Origin: Thermostichus vulcanus str. 'Rupite'
GTDB lineage: Bacteria; Cyanobacteriota; Cyanobacteriia; Thermostichales; Thermostichaceae
NCBI RefSeq assembly: GCF_022848905.1
Contig: NZ_JAFIRA010000007.1
Location: 49,723 to 113,722 of the forward strand
DNA: 64,000 bases
Reading direction: 5' to 3'
The notes under the pieces were generated by a model. It was given only the letters and a program-made list of their open reading frames with translations, searched no databases and was not told where the DNA came from. Within the stretch, counting starts at the first letter, position 1. The number at the start of each line of letters is the position of its first letter. Shown here in pieces: positions 18,612 through 30,479 of the stretch. The position numbers and the translations under genes are program-made.

Positions 18612-19253
18612 ATGGGGCAAGTTGAGCTTCAGCTCCACATCAAACGGGTGCAGCAGGATGTGCTGCGCATGGGAGCTTTGGCCGAAAAATCGGTGGTGCT
18701 GGCCCAGCAGGCGCTGTTTGAGCAAAACTTGGCAGCAGCTGAACAGGTGATGACCCAGGACAAACAGATTGATTATTTCTACCGTCAAATCGAGAAAGAT
18801 TGCATCAATCTGATTGCTTTGCGCTCCCCTGTAGCGCGCGACTTACGTTGGATTAGCACCCTGATGCAGCTGATACGGGATCTGGAGCGGATTGGTGACT
18901 ACTCCAAAGACTTGGCAGAAGTGGCCCTGCGTCTGGTGATGTATCCGCCACCCCCAGAGTTGGGCCGCATCCAGGTGATGATGCAGCGTTGCCAGAAAAT
19001 GCTCAGCCACAGTCTGGTGGCCCTGACGGAACTGGACGCTGACCTGGGCCTCCAGCTGAAGCGGGAAGACGATGCGGTTGATGAGGACTACACAAGCCTT
19101 TACAATACGTTGGCGCAGCAGTCTGACATTAAGGGATCGATCGAGCCTATTCTGTTGATGTTGCTGTCGATCCGCTACCTCGAACGTCTGGCTGACCACA
19201 GCACCAACATCGGCCAGCGCGTGGCTTTTATCGTCACCGGTCACCGCGATTAA
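18612..19253 (+). CDS. phoU: Phosphate signalling complex protein PhoU
   Basis: A 213-residue, all-helical protein with two PhoU repeats, each a three-helix bundle. The metal-binding E/DxxxD signatures are visible in RDLERIGDYSKDLAEVALR (about residues 92-110) and RYLERLADHSTNIGQRVAF (about 190-208). PhoU links the Pst transporter to the PhoR-type histidine kinase and down-regulates the Pho regulon. No pst or pho kinase gene is adjacent. ATG start preceded by GGGGAG. Confidence 0.95.
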   Translation: MGQVELQLHIKRVQQDVLRMGALAEKSVVLAQQALFEQNLAAAEQVMTQDKQIDYFYRQIEKDCINLIALRSPVARDLRWISTLMQLIRDLERIGDYSKDLAEVALRLVMYPPPPELGRIQVMMQRCQKMLSHSLVALTELDADLGLQLKREDDAVDEDYTSLYNTLAQQSDIKGSIEPILLMLLSIRYLERLADHSTNIGQRVAFIVTGHRD

Positions 19254-19329
19254 CTCCAGCCGAGGTTGGCCTGCTCTACCCTGCTCTGATGCATCCGTTT
19301 CTCCACCTCTTCTTCCGCCAATACCCGCA

Positions 19330-21678
19330 ATGGACTTCTCTCGGCTTTTTCATCATTTTCTCTCCCAAACGCCTGACCAATTCACCGATAAAGAGGCTCT
19401 TTTCTCCCTCCTGCAAGCCCAGGGCCTAGAAGCCCAAGAGATGCTAGAAATCGCTCTCGACGGCCTGGTGCGGGTGGGTTTCCTAGAGCAGCAGCCCGGG
19501 GATCCACCCCGCTATCGCCGGCGGCAGGATGAGTCGTTGGTGGTGGGGCGTTTGCGTTGCTCCAGCAAAGGGTTTTGCTTTGCCATTCGGGACGAGCCGG
19601 GGGTAGAGGATATTTATATTCACGGCAGTAATTTGAGTGGCGCTTGGAATGGCGATCAGGTGTTGGCGCGGGTCACCAAAGATGGCAATCGTCGCCGTAG
19701 CCCCGAGGGAGAAGTGGCAGCGGTGATCGAGCGGGTCAACTCCACCTTGGTGGGCCGCCTGAAACAAACGGAACAGGGCTTTCGAGTGGTGCCTTTGGAT
19801 GATCGGTTGCTGTTCGAGCTAGCCCTCTCCGAACCCGGGATCCCTGCCTCTTCAGAGGGATCCGGATCCCCAGTGGAGTTGGCAGAGGGTCGAGTTGCCT
19901 ATGTGGAAGTGGAGCGTTATCCTCTGGCGGATCTACCCCCCACCGGCACCATTCGCAAAATTCTAGGCAATGGCCCCGATGCCTCCATCGATGCTGATCT
20001 TGTCTGCTGCAAGTACAACCTACCCCAAGAGTTTCCCGCCGCAGTCGTGGAAGCGGCCACCGCTCTGCCCAAGAAGTTAAGCCGTGCCGATCAAAAGGGC
20101 CGCCGTGACCTGCGGGATTGGCTTTGTGTCACGCTAGAACCCCTCGATTTGCAACATCCCCATGGCCTAGAGCCGAATGTGGCGGTGTCTTTACAAGCCC
20201 AACCGGAAGGGGGTTGGCTCCTGGGGGTTCACATCGCCGATGTGCCCCATTGGCTGGAACCGAGCCGCACAGGGGACAGAGAGTCGCTACACCCCCTTGA
20301 GCAAGAAGCCCAGCAGCGTACCGCTACGGTTTACTTAGACACGATGGTGCTGCCGCTGTTTCCGCCGGAGGCCCACACTCGTCTGGCCCTATTGCCGCAA
20401 CAGGAGCGGCTGGCCTATTCCCTGCTTTTGAGGATTAGCCCAGAGGGAGTCCTAGAAGGCTTCGAGATTCAGCCTAGCGTTGTGCAGTCGCGGGCGCATT
20501 TGTCCTATGGGCAGGTGCAGGCCCTTCTCGCCACCGCTGCCGATCTCAACCCTGAGGAAGAAGTACCAGAGTTGATGGCGCTGCTGCAAAATCTATTGCG
20601 CCTCAGCCAGATCCTGAGGGTGAAACGCCACCAAGCAGGCGGGTTCGATCTGCCTCTGTTGGATTTGCTCACCCCCCACTCTGCCGATGAGAGCGGCTAT
20701 GGTCCCCTGCTCATCAGTGACCGCCTCAGCGCCCATGCCTTGATGACGGAGATTTTGTTGCTGGCCAACCAGACCCTTGGCAACCATTTGCGCCAGTTGG
20801 GGATCCCCTCCTTGGCGCGAGTGCAGCCGGCACCGAGTGCTGAAGCGCTCCAGGGCTTTTTGCGCCTGGTCAACTCCATGAAGTTGGATCTGACTTTGCA
20901 GGATCCCGAAACTGTGACACTGGCGGATTGGCAACGCATATGTGCCCGCATCACTGCCCCCGATGTCTTGGCTTCTGGAGCCAGCCCAGCTTTGGTGGCG
21001 CAGTTGTTGGCCACCTTGCCCCCGGTGGAGTATCGCCTGCAGCCGCTGCCAGAAGGAGAATCTCTCGGCCATTTTGGCCTGGGCCTGACGGAACCCTATG
21101 CCACCTTCACTGCCCCCCTGCGTCGCTATAGCGATTTGCTCAACCTGCGGGCCCTCCATCTCGCCCTCAGCAAAGGGCGGGATCGCCGCAGTACACGAGT
21201 GAAAACCGGCGTTGATCTGCACAGCCACACCTGTCACGGGCAGATCAACTGGAACGTGCTACCACCGAAGGTGCAAGAGGAATGGCAAGAGTTTCTCCAG
21301 GCTCAACTGGAACCGCTGCGGGAGGGGCACCAGGTACGGCTCAAGGCTGAGCAGGAGCTGATGGGTCTGAAGCGCTCCGAATTTATGCAGAAACATCTAG
21401 GGGAGGTGTTCCCTGGCCTGATCATCGGCGTGCAAAACTATGGCTTTTTCGTGCAGGTGGATCCCATCCTGGCAGAAGGGTTGGTGCGGGTTAGTTCCCT
21501 GAAAAATGATTGGTACGAGTATCGCAGCCGCCAGCAGGCGCTCGTGGGCCGCAAAAGTCGGCAGCAGTTCCGCCTTGGGGATCGCGTAGAGGTGCAGATC
21601 AAAAATGTGGACTACTATCGGCAGCAAATTGATCTGGCGGTGATTGGGGAAGGGCGGCCCTACGAAGAGGAGGACTAA
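19330..21678 (+). CDS. Ribonuclease R/II family exoribonuclease
   Basis: A 782-residue 3'-5' exoribonuclease. The N-terminus (1-70) is a winged-helix-like region, followed by cold-shock/OB domains (VVGRLRCSSKGFCFAIRDE). The RNB catalytic domain begins near residue 255 and includes VHIADVPHWLEPS, LDTMVLPLFPPEAH and YATFTAPLRRYSDLLNLRAL. A C-terminal S1 domain (FPGLIIGVQNYGFFVQVDP) follows. The first catalytic block, normally with several Asp residues before VHIADV, reads EPLDLQHPHGLEPNVAVSL and looks atypical, so alignment is needed before assuming full activity. ATG start. Between phoU and clpB, all on the same strand. Confidence 0.87.
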   Translation: MDFSRLFHHFLSQTPDQFTDKEALFSLLQAQGLEAQEMLEIALDGLVRVGFLEQQPGDPPRYRRRQDESLVVGRLRCSSKGFCFAIRDEPGVEDIYIHGSNLSGAWNGDQVLARVTKDGNRRRSPEGEVAAVIERVNSTLVGRLKQTEQGFRVVPLDDRLLFELALSEPGIPASSEGSGSPVELAEGRVAYVEVERYPLADLPPTGTIRKILGNGPDASIDADLVCCKYNLPQEFPAAVVEAATALPKKLSRADQKGRRDLRDWLCVTLEPLDLQHPHGLEPNVAVSLQAQPEGGWLLGVHIADVPHWLEPSRTGDRESLHPLEQEAQQRTATVYLDTMVLPLFPPEAHTRLALLPQQERLAYSLLLRISPEGVLEGFEIQPSVVQSRAHLSYGQVQALLATAADLNPEEEVPELMALLQNLLRLSQILRVKRHQAGGFDLPLLDLLTPHSADESGYGPLLISDRLSAHALMTEILLLANQTLGNHLRQLGIPSLARVQPAPSAEALQGFLRLVNSMKLDLTLQDPETVTLADWQRICARITAPDVLASGASPALVAQLLATLPPVEYRLQPLPEGESLGHFGLGLTEPYATFTAPLRRYSDLLNLRALHLALSKGRDRRSTRVKTGVDLHSHTCHGQINWNVLPPKVQEEWQEFLQAQLEPLREGHQVRLKAEQELMGLKRSEFMQKHLGEVFPGLIIGVQNYGFFVQVDPILAEGLVRVSSLKNDWYEYRSRQQALVGRKSRQQFRLGDRVEVQIKNVDYYRQQIDLAVIGEGRPYEEED

Positions 21679-21883
21679 CAGGCGGGGATCCCTCCACAGG
21701 GTGGGGGAGGTGAGGACGGTTCTCTGGAACTCCTAGTCTTGCAAAATGGGCGATACCTAGATTAGTGGGATCCGAATCAATGGGATCCCACCTGGCCTCC
21801 CTCAACTGCGGCGGCAAAGGCTGTTGACCCAAACCGCTTCTTATCCTTTCTTATACTGAATACCAAGCTCCTCCTAAACTTCT

Positions 21884-24535
<2,652 letters not shown>

Positions 24536-24602
24536 GAAAGTTGGCTAGGCGCTCTATTGGGCGAAGGCTGAATCAGTTGTAGTAGGTAATGGCAGAACAG
24601 CT

Positions 24603-24641
24603 AAGGGCAGGACTGTGAGCTGTAAAAACCTGCCCTTTTTC
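24603..24641 (+). terminator. Rho-independent terminator after clpB
   Basis: AAGGGCAGG (24603-24611) pairs with CCTGCCCTT (24629-24637), a perfect 9-base stem with a 17-base loop, followed directly by a T-rich run. It lies 68 bases past the clpB stop. Confidence 0.8.
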
Positions 24642-24752
24642 TTGATTTTTCTTAATAATTGGGATTGATGTTTCAGAAAATAACTGCAAAGGGTCGGTTT
24701 CTGTAGAAACTGAAATCATTTGTTAAAGACGCTTGATCTTCATCAATTCGAT

Positions 24753-24773
24753 CCGATAGAGAAGAACTATCGG
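24753..24773. promoter_or_regulatory. Inverted repeat in the leader of the pentapeptide-repeat gene
   Basis: CCGATAG and CTATCGG form a perfect 7-base inverted repeat with a 7-base spacer, ending 24 bases before the ATG at 24798. It could be an operator or a leader hairpin. The same CCGATAG word recurs three times near 43800. Confidence 0.4.
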
Positions 24774-24797
24774 GGTTGAATCTTATGGAGAGCCGTT

Positions 24798-25154
24798 ATG
24801 ACCCAAACCATTTCCCAATGTGTCCTGCAGGGCGCCTCTGAGCTGCTAGCCCGTTACCAACGTGGGGATCGCTCTTTTCCCCAATCTTGCCTAGAGTATG
24901 CCTTTTTGCGGGGGGCCGATCTGCGGCGAGCCAACCTACAGGGATCCGACCTGCACGGGGCCAATCTGCGCTACGCCAACCTGCGCTATGCCAATCTGGC
25001 GGATGCTGACCTACGCTGCGCGGATCTGCGCTATGCCGACTTGGAAGGGGCCTGTTTGCAGGGGGCCAATTTAAGTGGATCCCATTACGACCACAACACC
25101 TGCTTCTCCCCGGGGTTTGATCCGGTGGCAGCAGGGATGCAACTGTTTGAATGA
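24798..25154 (+). CDS. Pentapeptide-repeat protein
   Basis: A 118-residue protein. After a ~38-residue lead-in, residues 38-95 are a run of A(D/N)LxX pentapeptides (ADLRRANLQGSDLHGANLRY and onwards), about eleven to twelve repeats. Such repeats fold as a right-handed quadrilateral beta-helix. A short C-terminal tail ends the chain. Pentapeptide proteins are abundant in cyanobacteria and mostly of unknown function. No signal peptide, so probably cytosolic. ATG start. Confidence 0.9.
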   Translation: MTQTISQCVLQGASELLARYQRGDRSFPQSCLEYAFLRGADLRRANLQGSDLHGANLRYANLRYANLADADLRCADLRYADLEGACLQGANLSGSHYDHNTCFSPGFDPVAAGMQLFE

Positions 25155-25323
25155 GCAGGTCGAGTCAGCATGACCTCTGAACGAGAGCAGTAGCTGAACT
25201 GGACTGAGCAAGAATTGAAAACGAAAACGGAAAACAGTAGGAATTCGAGGTTGGGATCCTCATCCAAACCTTGGCCCAGGATCAGCAGCAAGCTCGTTCT
25301 GGTATTCACACAGTGAGCAAAAA

Positions 25324-26256
25324 TTAGGCTAGACCCTGAGCTTGGAACCAAGCCAGCAGATCCGCTTCAGAGGTGAAGTCCAGAAGAGCTACGGCCAGAT
25401 TTTCCAGCCGATTCAAAGGCAAAGCATGGATCCGAGCTTCCAGCTCAGGAGACAGGGATCCGAACTTACGCTTAAGCTGACGCAAGGTGAGTTGGAGTTC
25501 TCCCTGTTGTAGTCCCTGTTGTAGTCCCTGTTGTAGTCCCTGTTGTAGTCCCTGTTGTAATCCCTGTTGTAGTCCCTGTTGTAGTCCCTGTTGTAATCCC
25601 TCCTGATGCCCCTCTCGGAGAGCTTCGGCTCGCCATTCTTGATAGATCACTGATTCCCGCATATCCATCTCCCCCAAGATTCGCCTGATGACTTCCTTGC
25701 TCAATACTAGCCCTGCCAAAACTGCTGTTGAAGCCTTCAGATCCCCTTTGAGCTGAGGCTCTTCTATCTGCTCCAATTGACGGGCAATCTGTCTCAACCT
25801 AGCTTCTGGATCCGGGTTAAGTTGAGTCAACATCACAAACGGCAACAGCCCGGGTAAAGCCAACAAAGAAGCAGGATCCTGTTCCCACAGTCGCACTACC
25901 CTGAAGCGGTGCCGCAGTTCATCGGCGCGAAACTCTGTCTCGAAAACCCAGGGGGAGCTGCTCCGGCGGAGATAGATCACCCTCTGCTCCACCTGCCGCT
26001 CGGGGTATTTGCGGTACAGACGTAGGCGATAATCTGCCATTCGAAAGGGCAATTGGGGATCCGGATCTGTCTGAAACTCCAGATGGAGGATCCGGTCAAT
26101 ATCACCAAGAAGTATCACCGAATCGGCCCGGATTGGCTCTGCCGACAGTTCAGTTGGATCCAATTGGGTCAAAGTCAGAGGGGATCCAAGCAGCCACTGA
26201 GCAAACTGTTCAGAGAAGCGCTCTACCAGGTACTTGCAGACGTTGTCGTAGGCCAT
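25324..26256 (-). CDS. Rpn-family (PD-(D/E)XK nuclease-like) protein with LQQG tandem repeats
   Basis: A 310-residue protein. The N-terminal ~200 residues match the cyanobacterial Rpn/DUF4351 proteins: YDNVCKYLVERFSEQFAQWL, then a nuclease-like core with DIDRILHLEFQTDPDPQLPFRMADY (an E-x-Q type active site) and MTQLNPDPEARLRQIA-like continuation. Residues about 218-253 are eight exact LQQG units. The C-terminal part (LRQLKRKFGSLSPELEARIH, LPLNRLENLAVALLDFTSEA) is the DUF4351 tail. Related Rpn proteins promote RecA-independent recombination in E. coli; the role here is unknown. ATG start. It is the last gene after thf1-cutA-coaD on the minus strand. Confidence 0.8.
   Translation of the reverse strand: MAYDNVCKYLVERFSEQFAQWLLGSPLTLTQLDPTELSAEPIRADSVILLGDIDRILHLEFQTDPDPQLPFRMADYRLRLYRKYPERQVEQRVIYLRRSSSPWVFETEFRADELRHRFRVVRLWEQDPASLLALPGLLPFVMLTQLNPDPEARLRQIARQLEQIEEPQLKGDLKASTAVLAGLVLSKEVIRRILGEMDMRESVIYQEWRAEALREGHQEGLQQGLQQGLQQGLQQGLQQGLQQGLQQGLQQGELQLTLRQLKRKFGSLSPELEARIHALPLNRLENLAVALLDFTSEADLLAWFQAQGLA
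25502..25597. repeat. 12-bp tandem repeat, eight copies
   Basis: Eight near-identical copies of CCCTGTTGTAGT (two copies have A for G near the end, CCCTGTTGTAAT) lie inside the Rpn-family gene and encode LQQG repeats. The unit is a multiple of three, so copy-number change alters length without shifting the frame. Confidence 0.95.
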
Positions 26257-26328
26257 GAATCAAGGACAAAAGTTTGGTTATGAGACTGTGGACGGTCAAA
26301 CAAGGGATCCCTTGAGAATCCATCCACC

Positions 26329-26808
26329 TCATCCGAGCGGAAAACACTCTCGTAAATCCTGAATGACATTGACAGGCACCAGATGATCGATCGGGCCACC
26401 CAGTTTGGCGACCTCCTTCACGAGGCTACTGCTGACAAAACTGTGTTCACTAGCGGTAGCCAAAAATAGGGTTTCCAGTTCAGGGGCCAACAGTTTATTG
26501 GTATGGGCCATTTGCAGCTCACCGTCAAAGTCCGACAAGACTCGCAAGCCGCGCACGATCACCTTCGCCCCCCGCTGACGGGCATAAGCAACCGTGAGTC
26601 CAGCAAACGTATCCACTTCAACATTTTTTAGATGAGCGGTCGCCAGCCCGATCTGAGCTTGCCGTTGTTCGGGGGTAAACAGGGGAGTTTTATTGGGATT
26701 TTTCAAGACGGCAACAATCACCCGACTGAACAAAGGGCTGGCTCGCTCGATGATATCCAGATGCCCCAGTGTGATGGGGTCGAAGCTGCCGGGGTATAGG
26801 GCAATCAT
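26329..26808 (-). CDS. coaD: Phosphopantetheine adenylyltransferase
   Basis: Transfers AMP from ATP to 4'-phosphopantetheine, giving dephospho-CoA in coenzyme A synthesis. The 159-residue length is typical. It starts with [20 protein letters not shown], the nucleotidyltransferase (T/H)xGH signature. It also has [20 protein letters not shown] and [18 protein letters not shown], the ISSS-like ATP-binding motif (here VSSS). ATG start. It lies 29 bases downstream of cutA on the same strand. Confidence 0.96.
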   Translation of the reverse strand: MIALYPGSFDPITLGHLDIIERASPLFSRVIVAVLKNPNKTPLFTPEQRQAQIGLATAHLKNVEVDTFAGLTVAYARQRGAKVIVRGLRVLSDFDGELQMAHTNKLLAPELETLFLATASEHSFVSSSLVKEVAKLGGPIDHLVPVNVIQDLRECFPLG

Positions 26809-26837
26809 GGCTCACCCATTTGACGTGCTGCTATTCC

Positions 26838-27200
26838 TCAGCCTACCTGCTCTAAGGCCCAGGCCAAGTAGGTGGGACTCACCTGGCTGGCTGTTAGGGC
26901 CAGGATCTCCGGCTCATCATAAGGGTGTAACTCTCGCAAGCGCCGTTCCAGTCGGGAATAGGCTCCTGCAGGCAGTTTGAACAAAATCAGCGTTTCGGAA
27001 TCGGTTTGTAGGGATCCCTGCCAGTGATAAAAAGAGGTAATACCAGGTAGCACCTGCGCACAAGCCACACAGCGTTCTGCCACCAACGTATGGGCTAACT
27101 GATGGGCTGTCGCCGCGGATCCGACCGTGGTCATGACAACCATCAAGTCAGGCTGATCGATGGGATGTTGAGAATCCTGAAGGTTATCGCAGGCACTCAT
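26838..27200 (-). CDS. cutA: Divalent-cation tolerance protein CutA
   Basis: A small trimeric protein (121 residues from the chosen ATG) with the CutA1 core: VVMTTVGSAATAHQLAHTLV, CVACAQVLPGITSFYHWQG, ETLILFKLPAGAYSRLERRL and ELHPYDEPEILAL. CutA was named for copper tolerance in E. coli, but its role in cyanobacteria is uncertain. ATG at 27200 is preferred; the open frame extends to a TTG at 27212 that abuts the thf1 stop. It sits between thf1 and coaD on one strand. Confidence 0.93.
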   Translation of the reverse strand: MSACDNLQDSQHPIDQPDLMVVMTTVGSAATAHQLAHTLVAERCVACAQVLPGITSFYHWQGSLQTDSETLILFKLPAGAYSRLERRLRELHPYDEPEILALTASQVSPTYLAWALEQVG

Positions 27201-27212
27201 CAAGGAAGTCAA

Positions 27213-27932
27213 TTAGGTCGTAGGTTCACTGGGATCCGCTATCGGAGTTTCGGGCAAGGTGGCTGTAGATTGTCGGCGTTCCTGCTGGCGACGGGCTGCT
27301 TTCACCATTTCTTCCACCACAGCACGGGCCTGCTTCATACGATCTAGGCTGTTGCGGTACAGCTCTAGGTCTTTTTTGACTCGTTCTGCTGAAAACGGCA
27401 GTTTGCCCACCACATCTTCCAGGAAGCGGCGGGTACGCTCCTCTACATCCGCATACAGAGGGATCGCCACCTGTTCATAAGCAGTGTACAGACCGACCGC
27501 CAATACCCGACTGTAGGCGTAGGGAGGCTGAGTCATCCGTTCCAGGATCCCTTTTAACCCACCCACATCTTCTGCTTCCGGCTTCAGGCAGAGCAGGTTC
27601 AATCGTTGTCTGGGATCCCCACTTCGCATCAACTCCAGCAAATCGCGGGCATTCTTCCGCAACACCTCTGGCTTAAGTTGTAGCGCTTTACACAGGGCAT
27701 TGAAGATCCCCTCCCGCTGCTCCGGTGGCTGGTAGGCTTCCATCAACCCATCGTAGATAGTGACCAGCCCCAGAGCAAAAAAGGGATCGTAGACAAAGGC
27801 GCTGTTTACGGTAGCCAAGTGAAGCTCCACCAGCAGCTCTTCCACCACCCGGCGGTAAACGGAGTTGATCGGGCGAGGATAAGCGCTGAAGAAAGCAGCT
27901 TTGGTCGCGGAGAGAGTGCGGACAGGATTCAC
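27213..27932 (-). CDS. thf1: Photosystem II biogenesis protein Thf1/Psb29
   Basis: A 239-residue, helical protein. It opens with TLSATKAAFFSAYPRPINSV and VVEELLVELHLATVNSAFVY, then FALGLVTIYDGLMEAYQPPE, all characteristic of Thf1/Psb29. The C-terminal ~60 residues form a charged helix (ERVKKDLELYRNSLDRMKQA). Thf1 is needed for efficient photosystem II assembly and repair and stabilises FtsH protease complexes in cyanobacteria. The start is GTG at 27932; no ATG is in a suitable place. It leads a minus-strand run with cutA and coaD and diverges from proB. Confidence 0.95.
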   Translation of the reverse strand: MNPVRTLSATKAAFFSAYPRPINSVYRRVVEELLVELHLATVNSAFVYDPFFALGLVTIYDGLMEAYQPPEQREGIFNALCKALQLKPEVLRKNARDLLELMRSGDPRQRLNLLCLKPEAEDVGGLKGILERMTQPPYAYSRVLAVGLYTAYEQVAIPLYADVEERTRRFLEDVVGKLPFSAERVKKDLELYRNSLDRMKQARAVVEEMVKAARRQQERRQSTATLPETPIADPSEPTT

Positions 27933-28084
27933 AGGCAGAAGAGGAGCGTGAGCTTAAGATTTCGTTTATCAATTCTCATTCTCCCTTGCAGTGACCCCGA
28001 CAGCAAGCCAACTTTCTCTCGTCCCAACAGAGACTCAGCTCCGGTATGGTGGAATATTGGCTGGGATCCCAGGTGAATAGGGCG

Positions 28085-29197
28085 ATGGTGGCAGCAGTAA
28101 CGGTGGTGGTAAAGATCGGCACCTCCAGTCTGACGGATGCTCAGAGTGGCTCGTTGCGACTTTCGGTTTTGGGGCCTTTGGTCGAGGTGCTCACCCGCTT
28201 ACGCGGCCAAGGGCATTCCGTGATCTTGGTCTCTTCTGGAGCGGTGGGGGTGGGTTGTTCCCGCCTAGGGTTGCGACAGCGACCGACGACCATTGCAGAA
28301 AAGCAAGCGGTGGCAGCGGTGGGGCAGGGGCGGTTGATGCGCCTTTATGATGATTTGTTCTCGGCATTGAACCAACCGATTGCTCAGGTTTTGCTCACCC
28401 GTTCCGATTTGGTAGAGCGCACCCGCTATGTGAATGCCAATCGCACCTTTGCCCAACTCCTACAGATGGGGGTGATCCCGATTGTGAATGAGAACGATAC
28501 AGTGGCGGTGGAGGAGTTAAAGTTTGGCGATAATGATTCCCTTTCTGCTCTAGTAGCCAGCATGGTGCAGGCGCAATGGCTAATTTTGCTCACCGATGTG
28601 GACAAGCTCTACTCGGCAGATCCCAACCGAGATCCTGCGGCGGAACCGATTGAACGGGTGATGCGCGGGATCCCCTTGCGGGTGAAGGCGGAGGTGCAGG
28701 GAAAAAGCGGTTGGGGAACTGGGGGAATGGCTACCAAACTAACGGCAGCCCAAATTGCCACAGCCGCGGGGGTGACAGTCGTGATCACCAATGGCAAACG
28801 ACCGGAACAGATCCCGGCGATTTTGGCTGGAGAAGCGATTGGTACCCGTTTTGATCCCGCCCCTCAACCCGCCAGTGCCCGCAAACGCTGGATTGCCTAT
28901 GGGTTGGTACCAGAGGGATCCCTGACTTTGGATGCGGGGGCAGTGCGGGCCGTCTGCGAACAAGGGCGCTCGTTATTGCCGGCAGGGGTCACGGCTATTT
29001 CGGGAGAGTTTGAGGCTGGAGCTGCGGTGCGCCTCTGCGATCCAAGTGGGCAAGAGGTGGCGCGAGGCTTGGTGAACTACAGTGCCGAGGAGTTGCGGCG
29101 GATCAAAGGCAAAAAAACGGCTGAGATTCCCCACATTCTCGGCTATGAAGGAGTCGATACGGCTATTCACCGCGATAACTTGGCTTTGCTGGACTAA
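28085..29197 (+). CDS. proB: Glutamate 5-kinase
   Basis: First step of proline synthesis: ATP-dependent phosphorylation of glutamate to glutamyl 5-phosphate. The kinase domain (1-260) shows [60 protein letters not shown] and [18 protein letters not shown]-terminal PUA domain (about 280-370) includes [20 protein letters not shown] and [20 protein letters not shown] at 28085 gives [12 protein letters not shown], the natural N-terminus; upstream in-frame starts would add a non-conserved leader. Divergent from thf1. Confidence 0.95.
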   Translation: MVAAVTVVVKIGTSSLTDAQSGSLRLSVLGPLVEVLTRLRGQGHSVILVSSGAVGVGCSRLGLRQRPTTIAEKQAVAAVGQGRLMRLYDDLFSALNQPIAQVLLTRSDLVERTRYVNANRTFAQLLQMGVIPIVNENDTVAVEELKFGDNDSLSALVASMVQAQWLILLTDVDKLYSADPNRDPAAEPIERVMRGIPLRVKAEVQGKSGWGTGGMATKLTAAQIATAAGVTVVITNGKRPEQIPAILAGEAIGTRFDPAPQPASARKRWIAYGLVPEGSLTLDAGAVRAVCEQGRSLLPAGVTAISGEFEAGAAVRLCDPSGQEVARGLVNYSAEELRRIKGKKTAEIPHILGYEGVDTAIHRDNLALLD

Positions 29198-29379
29198 ATC
29201 GGGACTCAACCATGTACGTGCTTAGCACCTTTCAATCCCTGCTCAGTATCCTCTCGCTTGGCTAGAGTATTGTCTGCTCATTGCGGAATCTTTCGTCCTT
29301 CTCCAACCTTCGGCTTGCTTTCCAGCATTGCCTCCATCCCACCCTTCCAACACTTCGCCAAGGAGCCATTTCCAGCCCT

Positions 29380-30315
29380 CTAGCTGGCGCTTAGCTGTGG
29401 TGGCCCTGGTTCTAGCAGGATCCCAGTTGGAACGGCCTGAGTCACCCAAAAATCTACATCCTGAAACTGTCGCCGCAAGATGTCCCGTGTTTGAGAGGCT
29501 TGTTCCAAGCTGGGCATGATGCCGAACACAGTCGGCCCTGACCCGGACATCAGGGATCCGAGCGCCCCCACTGAGCACAAGGCCGTTTTTAATTCCCCGA
29601 CAATGGCATGTGCGGCCAACACAGGTTTTTCTAGGTCATTGCGCAAACTGTTCGCCAAAGCTTGCGGATCCTGGCGTTCAAGGGCTGCCAACAACTGCGG
29701 CAAGCTCGAAACTGTGTCATTGGGCCGAGCAGCCAAGGTTCTGTCCACTTGCAGGGATCGGAAGGTTTGGTAGGCCCAGGCGGTAGATACTCCCAAGGAC
29801 CTAGGTTTGGCCAGCACCAAAGGGATCCCTTCCAAATCCATGAGCGGTTCTAGAATTTCTCCCCGCCCAGTGGCCAGTTGTGTGCCACCCTGCACACAAA
29901 AGGGAATATCGGAACCAAGCCGGGCTCCTAAGGTTTGTAAGTCCCCAACGGTGAGCCCCAGTCCCCACAATTGGTTCAGCCCCACCAACACGGCTGCGGC
30001 ATTGGCTGAGCCACCGGCCAACCCTGCGGCCACTGGGATGTGCTTTTCGATGTGAATGTCCACCCCTGCCGAGGAATGAGATTCCTTTTGCAGCAGCTCA
30101 GCGGCGCGATAGGCCAGGTTCGTGGCATCTAAAGGCACTTGCGGATGATTGCAACTGAGGTGGATCCCGTGCTGGCGACGCTTCAGCTCAACCCGATCCG
30201 CCAACTGAATGCTCTGTAACACCATCGCCACTTCTGAATATCCATCTGGACGGGATCCCAAGACTTCCAGGTAGAGATTAATCTTGGCGTGAGCGATCAG
30301 GGTACAAGCTTGCAT
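29380..30315 (-). CDS. ispE: 4-diphosphocytidyl-2-C-methyl-D-erythritol kinase
   Basis: ATP-dependent kinase of the MEP isoprenoid pathway, a GHMP-family enzyme of about 311 residues. The signatures are AHAKINLYLEVLGSRPDGY near the start, HIPVAAGLAGGSANAAAVLV (the GHMP ATP-binding loop) and LGSLMSGSGPTVFGI (motif III). ATG at 30315 is preferred over GTG at 30327. It supplies precursors for carotenoids, the chlorophyll phytyl tail and quinones. The C-terminal tail past QAVPTGI is short and Pro-rich. Confidence 0.96.
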   Translation of the reverse strand: MQACTLIAHAKINLYLEVLGSRPDGYSEVAMVLQSIQLADRVELKRRQHGIHLSCNHPQVPLDATNLAYRAAELLQKESHSSAGVDIHIEKHIPVAAGLAGGSANAAAVLVGLNQLWGLGLTVGDLQTLGARLGSDIPFCVQGGTQLATGRGEILEPLMDLEGIPLVLAKPRSLGVSTAWAYQTFRSLQVDRTLAARPNDTVSSLPQLLAALERQDPQALANSLRNDLEKPVLAAHAIVGELKTALCSVGALGSLMSGSGPTVFGIMPSLEQASQTRDILRRQFQDVDFWVTQAVPTGILLEPGPPQLSAS

Positions 30316-30479
30316 GGGGCGAGGCACCGCGCAGGGAATGGATTCGGGGTTAACAAGTCATCACTCCCCTCAGCCTGCTGACGTCAACTCAGACACAGAC
30401 CAGTTCTTGGAGCAATTCCAGCCTGATTTTAACGGCAATGGCTCCCCTAGCGGCGGGATCCCCTCTCGACTGACCTGGC

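Noticed and set aside
25502..25597. CRISPR-like array
   Set aside because: The repeats are contiguous 12-bp units without spacers, inside a coding frame giving LQQG units.
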